Shown: positions 1 through 11,077 of the stretch, piece after piece
How positions within the stretch are numbered: the first letter of the stretch is position 1
Layout of the letters: the number at the start of each line of letters is the position of its first letter
Made by a program: the position numbers and the translations under genes
The notes under the pieces: model-generated
What the model was told of the DNA's origin: nothing
What the model saw: the letters and a program-made list of their open reading frames with translations, nothing else
Databases searched by the model: none
Source: Streptosporangiaceae bacterium
Lineage (GTDB): Bacteria; Actinomycetota; Actinomycetes; Streptosporangiales; Streptosporangiaceae
Direction: 5' to 3'
Assembly (NCBI GenBank): GCA_019245115.1
Contig: JAFARZ010000178.1
Span: forward strand, 1-34,754
DNA length: 34,754 nt

Positions 1-1
1 G

Positions 2-2792
<2,791 letters not shown>

Positions 2793-3434
2793 CCCATGCC
2801 TCCCGCCTGAATGTCCCCAATTACTGACCGCGACGGTCCGTGACCTGCCGCTCCGTCCAGTTGGCCGCGCCCAGGTGGCCGTGCGGGTAAAGATTAGGCC
2901 ACCCAGCGTTAGCGAAACCCGTAGATTCCTAGGTTCGCTCAATGTTAGAGGGACATCTGCGGCTTGTTTCACACTGTGCGATCAAATCGGGCATAAGTCA
3001 CAGGAGTGACGTACCCGAGGCGTTCTCCGCCGTGTTCCTGGCGCGGTCCGCTGCCACGAGATCATGCCCCTGGCCTACGGCCGCACCTGGGGCCGCCATT
3101 GACCGCATTCCTGCTCTGACCGAGGTGGCTCTGGCCTGCGTCACTCCCGGAAGGCCCTTTATGAACTTTATCGATTGATTTTATAGATATTAGTTTGATC
3201 ACAGTTACCCGGGCGGCAAGCGGCCGCACGATGGCCGGGCCGAAGTCACTCAGCGCTCGTACGGTCAACGGCGCTCACATGCTCCGGGAATGCTGGTACG
3301 CTGCGTTTTCGCGCCAAGGGGGCGATCCTGTGCGGGGGGAGAGAACCTGTGCGACCCGTCCGTAGCCGCAGGCGCCCTCGCGCCGCGCGAGGGAACAGCG
3401 GCACGAGAGGACTTCACGGAACTAAGGCAAGTTG
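2793..3434. promoter_or_regulatory. 642-bp divergent intergenic region between the SDR and GH18 genes
   Basis: No convincing gene lies here. The region separates two divergently transcribed genes and must hold promoters for both. An AT-rich stretch at about 3160-3205 stands out in otherwise GC-rich DNA and is a plausible promoter area. A small inverted repeat, GTCAC-AGGA-GTGAC, lies at 2997-3010. I could not fix -35/-10 boxes or recognise a riboswitch. Confidence 0.4.
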
Positions 3435-4814
3435 ATGCCCCTCAAGTTCTTCGCATCGCTAGGCCGGAGGTTTAGGGATGCCATCCAGCGCCATAGGCTC
3501 CTGATTGCCGCCCTGGCCGCGATCGCAGTGATCGCCACGACCTCGACCCTGATATCGGTGCGGCTGGACGCCAGCCCCGAGCCGTCGGGTGCGCCGCCGC
3601 TGGATATGCCGGCGCCGAGCACAAACCAGCTCCCCGCCGTCGCCTCAAGCGCCTGGCCGACAACACCGCCCGACTCGGCGCCCGCCGACTGCAGGCAACA
3701 AGGCCTGAAGGGCACCGCCGGTGCCTCGGTTGTCAGTTATCTCGACGACAACAGCGCCCAGAAAGACCTGGTGGCGAAGGAAGCCAAGGGCCTGCGGCTT
3801 ATCGACTTCTCCTGGACCAGCATCGTCAGTCCGACTGACCTGGCCCAGACCGACTCGTTTGACCCGACGCTCGAGACCGAAATGACGGCGGCGAGTCAGG
3901 CCGGCCCGTGCGGGCTGCGTTTCGTGACCCTCAGCGATAACGATCCGAAGATGAGCCACGGCACCGACGTGCGCATGATGACCAGGATTCTCACCAGCCC
4001 CAGCGTCCGCCAGGGGCACGTACTCGCCGTCGCGCAGTGGATGGCTGGCCAGCCTCTGGCCACCGGGCTGACCGTTGACTACGAGAACGGCCTGCCGCAG
4101 AACCTCAGCGATCTCAGGATTGCCGAACAGACGGCCGGCTGGTCCGGGCTGTCGCTGGACGAGGCGGTCAACCGGCTGAGCGATGATTACACCGAACTGA
4201 TCAGGGAAATAGCGGCGGCCATGCACCAGCAGCATCGGCTGGTACGCCTGATGGCCCCCGTGCGGGGCAGCGACGATGTCGACGTCGCGACCACCGACAT
4301 CGCGCCCTACGTGCTCGGCTACGGGGCACTGGCACAGTACGTCGATCAGATAGTGCTCAAGGCCTACGATTTTAACTTCGCCACCGGGAACCCCGGGCCA
4401 ATCGCCCCGTTTACGGACGTGGCGCAGGTGCTCACCTATGTGCACAGCTACGGCGTGCCCTGGACCAGGCTCGCGGTGGCCGTGCCTTTGTACGCCTACA
4501 ACTGGACGGTAGATAAAAGGGGTAACATCGCCGTCGATGCGGCGGGACGGCCTATCTCAGCGACGATCCTGACACCCACTCAGGTGGCGGCAGGCAAAAA
4601 GTCCTGGCACAAGGAGAAAACCACAGACGGGGAAACAGAGTATTCATATACCCAGAATGGCCGCAATCACATAATCTGGGATGCTTCAAGTGCGCTCGGG
4701 ACCGAGATGACATGGCTGGAGCGCAACTACCCGCAGATCGGCATCGATGGCTGGAAGATCGGCAACGCCGACCCGGCCGGCTCGGCGCTGGCCATCACGA
4801 TCCTGGGCCGCTGA
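3435..4814 (+). CDS. Membrane-anchored glycoside hydrolase family 18 (YaaH-like)
   Basis: 459 aa from ATG 3435, with TAAGGC 7-10 nt upstream; a TTG one codon earlier is a less likely start. A basic N-terminus and one hydrophobic segment (about 22-42) suggest a type II membrane anchor, followed by a Pro/Ser-rich linker to about 90. The rest is a GH18 barrel of the YaaH/peptidoglycan-glucosaminidase type: GLTVDYENG near residue 212 carries the final Asp and catalytic Glu of the DxxDxDxE signature (the first two Asp are Thr), followed by LKAYDFNFATGNPGP, a conserved run around AVAVPLYAYNW, and IGIDGWKIGNADP at the end. The family hydrolyses beta-1,4-GlcNAc linkages in chitin or peptidoglycan. 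Lying just upstream of a GT2 synthase, it may trim or release the polymer made there. The exact substrate is unknown. Confidence 0.8.
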   Translation: MPLKFFASLGRRFRDAIQRHRLLIAALAAIAVIATTSTLISVRLDASPEPSGAPPLDMPAPSTNQLPAVASSAWPTTPPDSAPADCRQQGLKGTAGASVVSYLDDNSAQKDLVAKEAKGLRLIDFSWTSIVSPTDLAQTDSFDPTLETEMTAASQAGPCGLRFVTLSDNDPKMSHGTDVRMMTRILTSPSVRQGHVLAVAQWMAGQPLATGLTVDYENGLPQNLSDLRIAEQTAGWSGLSLDEAVNRLSDDYTELIREIAAAMHQQHRLVRLMAPVRGSDDVDVATTDIAPYVLGYGALAQYVDQIVLKAYDFNFATGNPGPIAPFTDVAQVLTYVHSYGVPWTRLAVAVPLYAYNWTVDKRGNIAVDAAGRPISATILTPTQVAAGKKSWHKEKTTDGETEYSYTQNGRNHIIWDASSALGTEMTWLERNYPQIGIDGWKIGNADPAGSALAITILGR

Positions 4815-4827
4815 CGGCCGCCCTGAG

Positions 4828-4843
4828 CGCCGGTCAACCGGCG
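4828..4843 (+). terminator. Hairpin just after the GH18 stop
   Basis: CGCCGG (4828-4833), loop TCAA, CCGGCG (4838-4843), starting 14 nt after the stop codon. An alternative wider pairing is GGCCGCC (4816-4822) with GGCGGCC (4840-4846). There is no T run, as is common for actinobacterial terminators. Confidence 0.45.
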
Positions 4844-5175
4844 GCCACGCCCAGGAACATGGCTCGCCGCGACCCTGCGTTGCCAGCCTCTTCCGCTGAG
4901 TGACTTCCCGGCGGTCAGCGCGCAAGGTCGCACAACCGCGGCGGCCTTCTTGGCCGCTCTCAGCACCACATCTGCCCTGATGACGTATCATCAGCAACTC
5001 GGGCATCGTCACCTATGAGGTAGTGTGTACCACAGTTACGGCTGTTGTCTGGGTGGGCAGTCTGGTGCGGAGCCTGGCTGCTAACAGGCCGACAATCAAA
5101 TAATGGCAGCAGCATAATCGTTTACATTTCTCCTGAATACACTTGGAAGCCTTTCGAGGAAACGGGGAGGCGATT
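4844..5175. promoter_or_regulatory. Intergenic region upstream of the small membrane protein and GT2 synthase
   Basis: No gene is seen. It contains a short hairpin, GCGGCC-TTCTT-GGCCGC (4941-4957), and a perfect 7-bp inverted repeat with a 4-nt spacer, CTGATGA-CGTA-TCATCAG (4977-4994). The latter has the size and symmetry of a dimeric regulator operator. The downstream part (about 5090-5160) is locally AT-rich and is the likely promoter of the next two genes. Confidence 0.4.
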
Positions 5176-5481
5176 ATGGGCACACCAATTCAGCAAGAGT
5201 TCGGTCCTGGTTATGACTACCCGGACCGTAAATTTCATTTTTGGGCAGTTATTTTGCCGACGGTACTTGCGACCGTACTTGCCGTTGTCCTGATACGCCA
5301 TACAGCCAGTCCAAGCAGCAGGGTCACCCGCAGCCCCATAGTCGCCTGCCCGAAGCAGGTGTGCCTGCCGCCAGGATCCGCAACGCCGGCCAAGGCGGCC
5401 ACGAACACGTCGGCCCCGGCGTCCGGGCTCAGCCAGACGCCGTCTGCGGTAACTCATTCCGTGGCTCTCTCCAGCGCGTAG
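5176..5481 (+). CDS. Small single-pass membrane protein, unknown
   Basis: 101 aa from ATG 5176, with the strong ribosome site GGGGAGG ending 5 nt upstream. The N-terminus (1-20) is hydrophilic and rich in Gly/Tyr/Asp. One transmembrane helix lies at about 22-41 (FHFWAVILPTVLATVLAVVL). The rest is Ser/Thr/Ala/Pro-rich and probably extracytoplasmic, with a Cys pair in ACPKQVC. I recognise no family. It ends 56 bp before the deacetylase/GT2 gene and is probably co-transcribed with it, so an accessory subunit of the synthase is a reasonable guess but only that. Confidence 0.6.
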   Translation: MGTPIQQEFGPGYDYPDRKFHFWAVILPTVLATVLAVVLIRHTASPSSRVTRSPIVACPKQVCLPPGSATPAKAATNTSAPASGLSQTPSAVTHSVALSSA

Positions 5482-5537
5482 TCCAGCGGTCCACCGCCCG
5501 TCACACGGACTGATCCGGCTAGAGAGAACGAGAGAAC

Positions 5538-8216
5538 GTGGACGCCAAGAACAAGGCAGCTCCGGTAATAGATTCTGAAACAGAGATAATCCCGGTATTC
5601 GTCAGGAAGCAGGTCTTCTACAGCCCGGCCGCGCGCCGGGGGCTATACGTGCTCGTGCTGGTCTGTTTCTTGCTCGCGGTGATTGCAGTGGGCTGGCAGT
5701 GGGGGCTCGCCAGTGCCGCCAAACCACTGCCAACGGCAGCTCGTTATAACACCAGTGCCAGCTATGCCAGCAGCGTTGCCACCGAACTGGCCCGCTGCGG
5801 AGGAGAACACGGAGAGTTCGGCCCGGGGGGCACGATCCAGGTTCCCGTCATCGGCCAGGGTGTCTTCCAGCGCATCGTGCGCATCGTCGCCAGCGGAAGC
5901 ACGACTTACGCCGTCGATCCGTTCACCGGTAAGGTTGTGCAGCCCCTGACCGGCCTTCAGCAGCACGCCACCCGCGACTGCCGTTACGCCATTCAAGAAT
6001 ATGGCGCGGTGCCGCAGGATACCGTCGTGCTGGCGTACGATAACAGCCCGACCGCCCAGTGGACACCCCAGCTGCTGGGCATCCTGCAGGCCTATCACGT
6101 CCACGCCACTTTCTTTAACACCGGTACCAACATCCTAGCCATGCCCGATATATTCAACGCGGAGATAAGTACCGGGAACGTTGTCGGCAACGAGACTTTG
6201 GATAATCCCGAGCTCACCAACCAGACAGGTGGCCAGGCACGGCAGGAAATCGTCACCAATGCTCGGATCATAGCGACAACCGCCAAATACCAGAGCCATC
6301 TTTTCTACACGCCTTCGATCGGCACCAGCGAGCAGGCGGTAGCGCAGAACCTGTTCGCCACGCTCGTGGGACAGCAACTGGGATTCGTCGACGTAAATCT
6401 CACGAATGCTTCCTGGGACTACCAGGTCAGCGCCCACCAGGTACCCAGCCTGCAACGTAACGGCGCGGGTGTCGTCCTCCTCATCCACGACGGCGGCGGC
6501 AGCCTGGGCAACACGCTGCAAACCTCGGTGAATCTGATTCGCCAGGCCATGGGCCTGGGATACAAGTTCATGACGATTCCGCAACTGCTCGGCTCGCAGG
6601 ACTTCCCGGGGCCGGTCGCCGGCCCGGTCCAGCCGTCCATGGACGACCGGATCGGCTACGTGCTGTACTGGGGCCCGCATATCATGCAAGCTCAGCTGCT
6701 GCAAGATGTCATGCGCTACATGACGATCTTCATCGGGCTGATCACTGCCGGGTGGATCCTCGCCGCTTCCTGGGGCCGGTTTTACAATTACCGCAAGCCC
6801 CCTACCTGGCACCCGGATAAGGTCTCGGTTCTCATCCCGGCCTGGAATGAGTCCAAGGTCATCCGCCGGACCGTCGAAAGCATCCTGCGCTATTCCTACG
6901 ATTTCGAGCTCGAGATCGTCGTCGTGGACGACGGCTCGACCGACAATACCTGGGAGATCCTGCAGCAGCTGAAGGCCGAATATGCGGCGGTCAAGATCTA
7001 TGACAAGGAAAACGGCGGCAAGGCCAAGGCGCTCAACTACGGCCTGTTCATCGGCGTGACCACGGACTACACGCTGATCATCGACGCCGACACGATCGTC
7101 GCGGACGGTGAGACGATTCCGCGGCTCGTGCGGTGGTTCGCTGATCCGAAGATCGGGGTGGTGGCCGGGCGGACCAAGGCCGGCTACCGCGGCAAGACCG
7201 TGCGCGAGAGAATGCTCGCCGAGTTTCAGTCCGCCGAGTACGACCTGGGTATCGCGGTCCTGCGGACCGCCCAGGACTGGATGAACGGCATCGTGATCGT
7301 CCCGGGCAGCTGTTCCATGTTCAGGACGGCCCTGCTCCGCGAGGTCGGCGGGTTCAAGTCCCACCTCATCGCCGAGGACGCGGCGGCCGGCATGGAATTG
7401 CGCCGCCGCTTCCCGGGGATGCGCATACGGCAGGACATCACGGCCGTGGCTCTCACCGAGGTCCCGCTCACGGTCAAGACACTGTGTAACCAATGGCGGA
7501 GATGGACCTTCGGTGTCATGCAGGTCATGATGGACCACCGGGAAATCTTCGTCCGGCCGGATAAGTACGGCGGCCTCACCCTGCAGTTGTGGTGGTCGCT
7601 GTACGGCCTGATCGTGCCGACGCTCCTCCTGCCGGTCACCTACCTCATGCTGGTGGTCACGGCATTCAATCACAACTGGCGAAATCTGCTGGTCTACCCG
7701 CTGATCTTTGTGATCTACCGGGTCGCCACGACTCTCGTGTCGATAGTCATCATGCGGGAGTGGATGAACCCGCTGACGGCAATCTGGTACCGGATCGTCA
7801 ACGATCCGCTCCAGATGTACCTGGCGGTCACGTGCTGGTACCGGGTCCTGAGCGGTAACGTCCAGCCGAGGAAGATCTGGTCCAAGCTGCCGCGCCAGGG
7901 GGCGACGCAGGAAGAAGTCAAGTCGACGGCCAAGTCGCCGACCCCGATGGTGATTCGGAGCCCCCGCCATCAGGTGGACGCGGACCAGGTCAAGCGGGTA
8001 ACCGCGGATCAGGTCACGCAGGTCGCCGCGGATCAGGTCACGCGGGCAGACGCGCAGATAGGGGCGGATCAGGTCACGCAGATGGTCCGTGCGGATCAGG
8101 TCAGGGTGCCGCCAGGCGCCGACGCCCCGGTCGACGACGCCACCAACAAGCCAGCCGACGACGCCACCATCAAATTCCTGCGGGTAGCCAGCGGTCGCGA
8201 CCGAGCGCAAGGGTAA
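5538..8216 (+). CDS. Fused polysaccharide deacetylase-like domain and processive GT2 synthase
   Basis: 892 aa from GTG 5538 (weak ribosome site, AGAGAACGAGAGA upstream). TM helix at about 36-56; extracytoplasmic NodB-like domain about 145-350; TM at about 395-415; cytosolic GT2 domain about 428-660; further TM helices at about 680-760; hydrophilic tail to 892. GT2 signatures are complete: VSVLIPAWNE, VVVDDGST, IIDADT, AEDAAAG and QWRRW, as in cellulose, hyaluronan and poly-GlcNAc synthases. It should polymerise a UDP-sugar and move it through the membrane. The deacetylase half is degenerate: TFDDGP reads AYDNSPT, and the HxxxH metal motif reads NETLDNP, so metal-binding Asp and both His are gone. 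Fusions of these two domains are known in actinobacteria. Flanking GH18 genes point to a GlcNAc-type polymer (inference). The tail carries ADQV repeats. Confidence 0.85.
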   Translation: MDAKNKAAPVIDSETEIIPVFVRKQVFYSPAARRGLYVLVLVCFLLAVIAVGWQWGLASAAKPLPTAARYNTSASYASSVATELARCGGEHGEFGPGGTIQVPVIGQGVFQRIVRIVASGSTTYAVDPFTGKVVQPLTGLQQHATRDCRYAIQEYGAVPQDTVVLAYDNSPTAQWTPQLLGILQAYHVHATFFNTGTNILAMPDIFNAEISTGNVVGNETLDNPELTNQTGGQARQEIVTNARIIATTAKYQSHLFYTPSIGTSEQAVAQNLFATLVGQQLGFVDVNLTNASWDYQVSAHQVPSLQRNGAGVVLLIHDGGGSLGNTLQTSVNLIRQAMGLGYKFMTIPQLLGSQDFPGPVAGPVQPSMDDRIGYVLYWGPHIMQAQLLQDVMRYMTIFIGLITAGWILAASWGRFYNYRKPPTWHPDKVSVLIPAWNESKVIRRTVESILRYSYDFELEIVVVDDGSTDNTWEILQQLKAEYAAVKIYDKENGGKAKALNYGLFIGVTTDYTLIIDADTIVADGETIPRLVRWFADPKIGVVAGRTKAGYRGKTVRERMLAEFQSAEYDLGIAVLRTAQDWMNGIVIVPGSCSMFRTALLREVGGFKSHLIAEDAAAGMELRRRFPGMRIRQDITAVALTEVPLTVKTLCNQWRRWTFGVMQVMMDHREIFVRPDKYGGLTLQLWWSLYGLIVPTLLLPVTYLMLVVTAFNHNWRNLLVYPLIFVIYRVATTLVSIVIMREWMNPLTAIWYRIVNDPLQMYLAVTCWYRVLSGNVQPRKIWSKLPRQGATQEEVKSTAKSPTPMVIRSPRHQVDADQVKRVTADQVTQVAADQVTRADAQIGADQVTQMVRADQVRVPPGADAPVDDATNKPADDATIKFLRVASGRDRAQG
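7980..8106 (+). repeat. Short in-frame repeats encoding ADQV units
   Basis: Five copies of GCGGATCAGGTCACGC or a close variant start at 7980, 8004, 8028, 8064 and 8091, spaced 24, 24, 36 and 27 bp, all in frame. They encode a run of ADQV(T) motifs in the cytosolic tail of the GT2 synthase. Such an array can expand or contract by slippage. Confidence 0.8.
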
Positions 8217-8257
8217 CGGCGAAGGCTGAGCCGCCCGGCGTGGCCGAGCCGGACGGC

Positions 8258-8275
8258 CCCGGGCCAGGGCCCGGG
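8258..8275. terminator. GC hairpin between convergent genes
   Basis: CCCGGGCC (8258-8265), AG, GGCCCGGG (8268-8275): a perfect 8-bp inverted repeat lying between the end of the GT2 synthase and the end of the GH18 lipoprotein, directly abutting the latter's stop codon. It probably terminates transcription from both sides. Confidence 0.5.
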
Positions 8276-9373
8276 TCAGGCAGTGAACGACTCGACCAGG
8301 TGACTGAAGGCCCAGTCGCCCTGCGAGATGCCAGAACACGAGTTGCTGTCGGCCGAGCCGGGGCAGCCGCCGTTGTCCCGCTGGATCGCCCAGATGGACA
8401 GCAGGCCGAGCGAATGGTCACGGGCGAAGCTCAGGATCCGCCTCGCGTCGGAAAGCCGGGTGACCTCGGCCTTGCCCTGATTGTCATCGATCCCGGGAAG
8501 GAGCGTGATCCCCTGCATTGCCCACAGCTCCCGCTGCGACTTCTTCGGGTACACGGTGGCCAGCTGAGCGTGCACGCTGGTCGCCGCCTCGGTCGCCACG
8601 GCGCCCATGTCCACGTGGCCAGGCAGGTCGTAGTAGTCGAAGGTCATGATGTTGACCAGGCCCACCGTAGCGCCCTGCTGAACCGCGTTCCGCAGGACGG
8701 CGAGGGCGTTCGGCTGGAGGCCTGAAGGCTGGACCGGCAGCGTGTACTGGATCTGCAGGGGGTAGCCGTGACGGGCCGCCCACGCTTCCGTGAGCTTGAT
8801 CGCCTGGTTCCGCCGCGCGATGCCCGCCGCGTCGTTCAGCGCGTTGAGCTCCACGTCCATATCAAGGCGGGTGACATGGTAGGTGTTGATCACCGCCTCG
8901 TAGTCGGCCGCGATGGCGTTGACGTCACCGCAGGCGTCGGCGATGTCCGTGCCGTTGTTGCCCGCGCTCTGGCCGCCGAACGTCAGCGCGACATTGCCGC
9001 CCAGCTGCTTCAGCTGGCCGATCGCGGACCGGTACCCCGGGGAAGCAGCCGACTGTGAGCCATCCCAGGTCAGCGTGCAGGAGCCGGGTGATTCCGCCTG
9101 GAGGAAGCCAAGGTTGAAGTAACTCGCCCCGGACTGCGAGGCGAGCGACGGGAGGCTGCTATTGGTCCAGGTCTCGAAGTAGGGGGAGTAGACCTGCGCC
9201 GGCCACTGCCTGAAGGCGCCCACCCCCTGCGTGGTGACGGGGGTGGCCGGGTCCGACGACTGCTGCGCGGGCGGGATGCTGGACGTCTGCGTGCCGCCGC
9301 CGCATGCGCTCAGCGACACGGCCAGGGCCGCCGCGGCTGCGAGCATCATGGATCCGGTGACCCGACGGGTCAT
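8276..9373 (-). CDS. GH18 chitinase-like lipoprotein
   Basis: 365 aa from ATG 9373, with GGGAGGGAG immediately upstream. The N-terminus is a lipoprotein signal: Arg-rich start, hydrophobic stretch and lipobox LSAC with Cys24, then a Ser/Thr/Pro linker to about 50. The catalytic domain resembles actinomycete chitinases: YFETWTN at the start, a TFGGQ strand, VTRLDMDVE near residue 174 (the last two Asp and the catalytic Glu of the GH18 signature; the first Asp is Thr), MTFDYYD, and the typical end SIWAIQRDNGGCPGS with a Cys pair. Expected to cleave chitin-type beta-1,4-GlcNAc chains at the outer face of the membrane. It is convergent with the GT2 synthase, which may make its substrate or may simply be a neighbour. 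Confidence 0.85.
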   Translation of the reverse strand: MTRRVTGSMMLAAAAALAVSLSACGGGTQTSSIPPAQQSSDPATPVTTQGVGAFRQWPAQVYSPYFETWTNSSLPSLASQSGASYFNLGFLQAESPGSCTLTWDGSQSAASPGYRSAIGQLKQLGGNVALTFGGQSAGNNGTDIADACGDVNAIAADYEAVINTYHVTRLDMDVELNALNDAAGIARRNQAIKLTEAWAARHGYPLQIQYTLPVQPSGLQPNALAVLRNAVQQGATVGLVNIMTFDYYDLPGHVDMGAVATEAATSVHAQLATVYPKKSQRELWAMQGITLLPGIDDNQGKAEVTRLSDARRILSFARDHSLGLLSIWAIQRDNGGCPGSADSNSCSGISQGDWAFSHLVESFTA

Positions 9374-9760
9374 GATCTCCCTCCCTTACGGAGAGCCACT
9401 GATAAATCCACGCCCTCCTCGGTTGGGCAAGACCCGATTCCGGCACACCAGTGAGGAGCTTACGTCAGTGGTCGCGGTCCAGCGGACGTTGTCACCGGCG
9501 TCGAGGACGATGACCGCCGCCGCCCAGGATGACGCATTCACCACTCTGGTAACAGAGCCGGCGGACGTGCGGTGACTATTCGGATAACTGAACTCACTTT
9601 TAGTAATCGCCGTGCCGGGGGGTGAACCACTCAGATAGCTTGCGCGTCTTAGTCTCGTTACGGTAAATTACGCCACTTTTGGAAAACTGTTCACTCTAGA
9701 GTCATCTTAGGGCAGAGGCCGGATGAGGACGGACTCTGGGTCTCGTGGAGGGGGTAAGCG
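9374..9760. promoter_or_regulatory. 387-bp divergent region upstream of the GH18 lipoprotein and the signalling block
   Basis: No gene is seen. The half nearer the kinase gene is AT-rich (about 9570-9710) and contains two small palindromes, GTAAATTAC (9663-9671) and ACTCTAGAGT (9693-9702), which could be regulator sites. The only clear signal is the ribosome site GGAGGGGG at about 9747-9754. Confidence 0.4.
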
Positions 9761-10396
9761 TTGTCCGCCGATGTCGAGCATGAGCCGGACATGGTGCAGC
9801 AGTTGCGCGAGACCCTCCACGATATGCGGCAGCCAGTCGCGATCACGATGGCGCTCGCCGCGGCCGCGCTGACCGAGCCCGGTCTTCCCGCTGCCGCGCG
9901 CGCTCGCCTGGACCAGATCGTCGAACAGGCCGAGTGGCTAGCCGACATGATTCATGGCTGCCTGGTCGCCCACGACCAGGAAGAGCCGGACGAGATTGAC
10001 GAACCTGGCCAGGACCTGGCCGACATTGTGCAGATCGTAGGTGAGGTCATCGCAGCCGAATGCCTGACCTGGCCCGGTGAGGTGACGGTGACCGCCCCGC
10101 CCGGACCGGTCTGGTGCATGCTCCGCCCGGTGCTACTGCGCCGGGCGGTGTCCAACATGCTCGACAACGCCACCCGGGCCGCCGGGCCGGCCGGCACGGT
10201 GACCGTCGAAATTCAGCAGCGCAAAGACTCAGTAATGCTCGCGGTTGAGGACAACGGACCGGGCTTCGGCAACATACCGAGCCACGCCGGACTTGGATTG
10301 TCCGGCGTGGCCAGGAATGTCGTCAAGCATGGCGGGAGAATGGAATGCAGTTCTGGCGTGCGCGGCGGCGCACGCGTCAGCCTCTGGCTTCCCTAA
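9761..10396 (+). CDS. Soluble histidine kinase-like protein (first module)
   Basis: 211 aa from TTG 9761; GGAGGGGG 6 nt upstream decides this start. H-box LHDMRQP with candidate phospho-His20, a short dimerisation helix pair to about 75, then a HATPase_c domain: N-box RRAVSNMLDNATRAAG, G1 VEDNGPGFG, G2 GLGLSGVA and the closing strand GARVSLWLP. There is no signal peptide, transmembrane helix, PAS or GAF domain, so the sensor input must come from a partner protein or from the cytoplasm. It would autophosphorylate and pass phosphate to the two regulators that follow 29 and 681 bp downstream. The short length (most kinases exceed 350 aa) also leaves open a phosphotransfer or anti-sigma-type role. 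Confidence 0.75.
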   Translation: MSADVEHEPDMVQQLRETLHDMRQPVAITMALAAAALTEPGLPAAARARLDQIVEQAEWLADMIHGCLVAHDQEEPDEIDEPGQDLADIVQIVGEVIAAECLTWPGEVTVTAPPGPVWCMLRPVLLRRAVSNMLDNATRAAGPAGTVTVEIQQRKDSVMLAVEDNGPGFGNIPSHAGLGLSGVARNVVKHGGRMECSSGVRGGARVSLWLP

Positions 10397-10425
10397 ATCA
10401 CAATCGGCCAAAAGGAGCGGGGCCG

Positions 10426-11058
10426 ATGCGGCTTGTTCTTTGTGACGATAATCGGATTTTGTGCGAAGCACTTGGCGTCGCACTCGAAGCACGCGGCCAC
10501 CTGATACTGGCGACCGCGACCACCACGGAGCTCGGCATGGCCGAGGTCGCCAGGCACCGGCCTGATGCCTGCGTGCTCGACCTTCGCTTCCCCGATCCCC
10601 CGGACGGCCTCGGCGCCGCCCAGGTGATCCGCCAGCGTTACCCGGAGACCGCGGTCCTCGTGCTTTCCGGTATCGCCGGCCCCGGCATCCTGGCCGAGGC
10701 CGCGCGGATCGGCGTGGCCGGGGTACTGCGTAAGGACCAGAACGTCGATCACATCGCCGGCGCCCTGGACGTGATCGCGTCCGGCGGGACGGTCTACGGC
10801 CCGCTTCCCCGCCCGGTCCGGTCCCCGCGGATCCGGCGCTACTACGCGGCCCGCGACCTCACGTCCCGGGAGAAGGAGGTGCTGCGCAGGATAGTGGCCG
10901 GTCAGAGCACCACGCAGATGTCGCGTGAGATGAACGTCGCGACGAGCACCCTGCGCACCTACGTGAAGAACATGCTCGCGAAGCTGGGCGCGCACACCAG
11001 GCTCGAAGCCGCCGTGCTGGCCACCCGCGAGAACCTGTTCGGCGACCAGACGGCCTAG
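10426..11058 (+). CDS. NarL/LuxR-type response regulator (first module, RR1)
   Basis: 210 aa from ATG 10426, with AAGGAG 8 nt upstream; longer in-frame readings overlap the kinase gene and lack a site. Receiver domain 1-120 with acidic pair CDD, phospho-acceptor Asp52 in CVLDLRF and switch Lys in LRKDQN. The C-terminal LuxR helix-turn-helix (about 143-205) has LTSREKEVLRRIVAG and STLRTYVKNMLAKLGAHTR. It binds DNA as a dimer on phosphorylation by the adjacent kinase (family knowledge). Its closest relative in the window by eye is the regulator at 12725, in the same position of the second module. Confidence 0.85.
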   Translation: MRLVLCDDNRILCEALGVALEARGHLILATATTTELGMAEVARHRPDACVLDLRFPDPPDGLGAAQVIRQRYPETAVLVLSGIAGPGILAEAARIGVAGVLRKDQNVDHIAGALDVIASGGTVYGPLPRPVRSPRIRRYYAARDLTSREKEVLRRIVAGQSTTQMSREMNVATSTLRTYVKNMLAKLGAHTRLEAAVLATRENLFGDQTA

Positions 11059-11077
11059 CGGCAGCCCGGCCCGCACG

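Noticed and set aside
2942..3178. Small plus-strand frame in the 2793-3434 gap
   Set aside because: No ribosome site, no recognisable sequence, and composition unlike the neighbouring genes.
3290..3434. Possible riboswitch (c-di-AMP or c-di-GMP type) in the leader of the GH18 gene
   Set aside because: I looked for the conserved cores and did not find them; only generic GC-rich stems are present.
7980..8106. Regularly spaced short repeats as a possible CRISPR array
   Set aside because: The repeats are in frame inside a coding gene, the spacers are 8-20 bp and similar to each other, and no cas gene is present.
6135..8339. Long open frame on the minus strand (over 700 codons) opposite the deacetylase/GT2 gene
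   Set aside because: It is the antisense shadow of a gene with complete GT2 motifs; its composition is Arg/His/Asp-rich with no recognisable domain.
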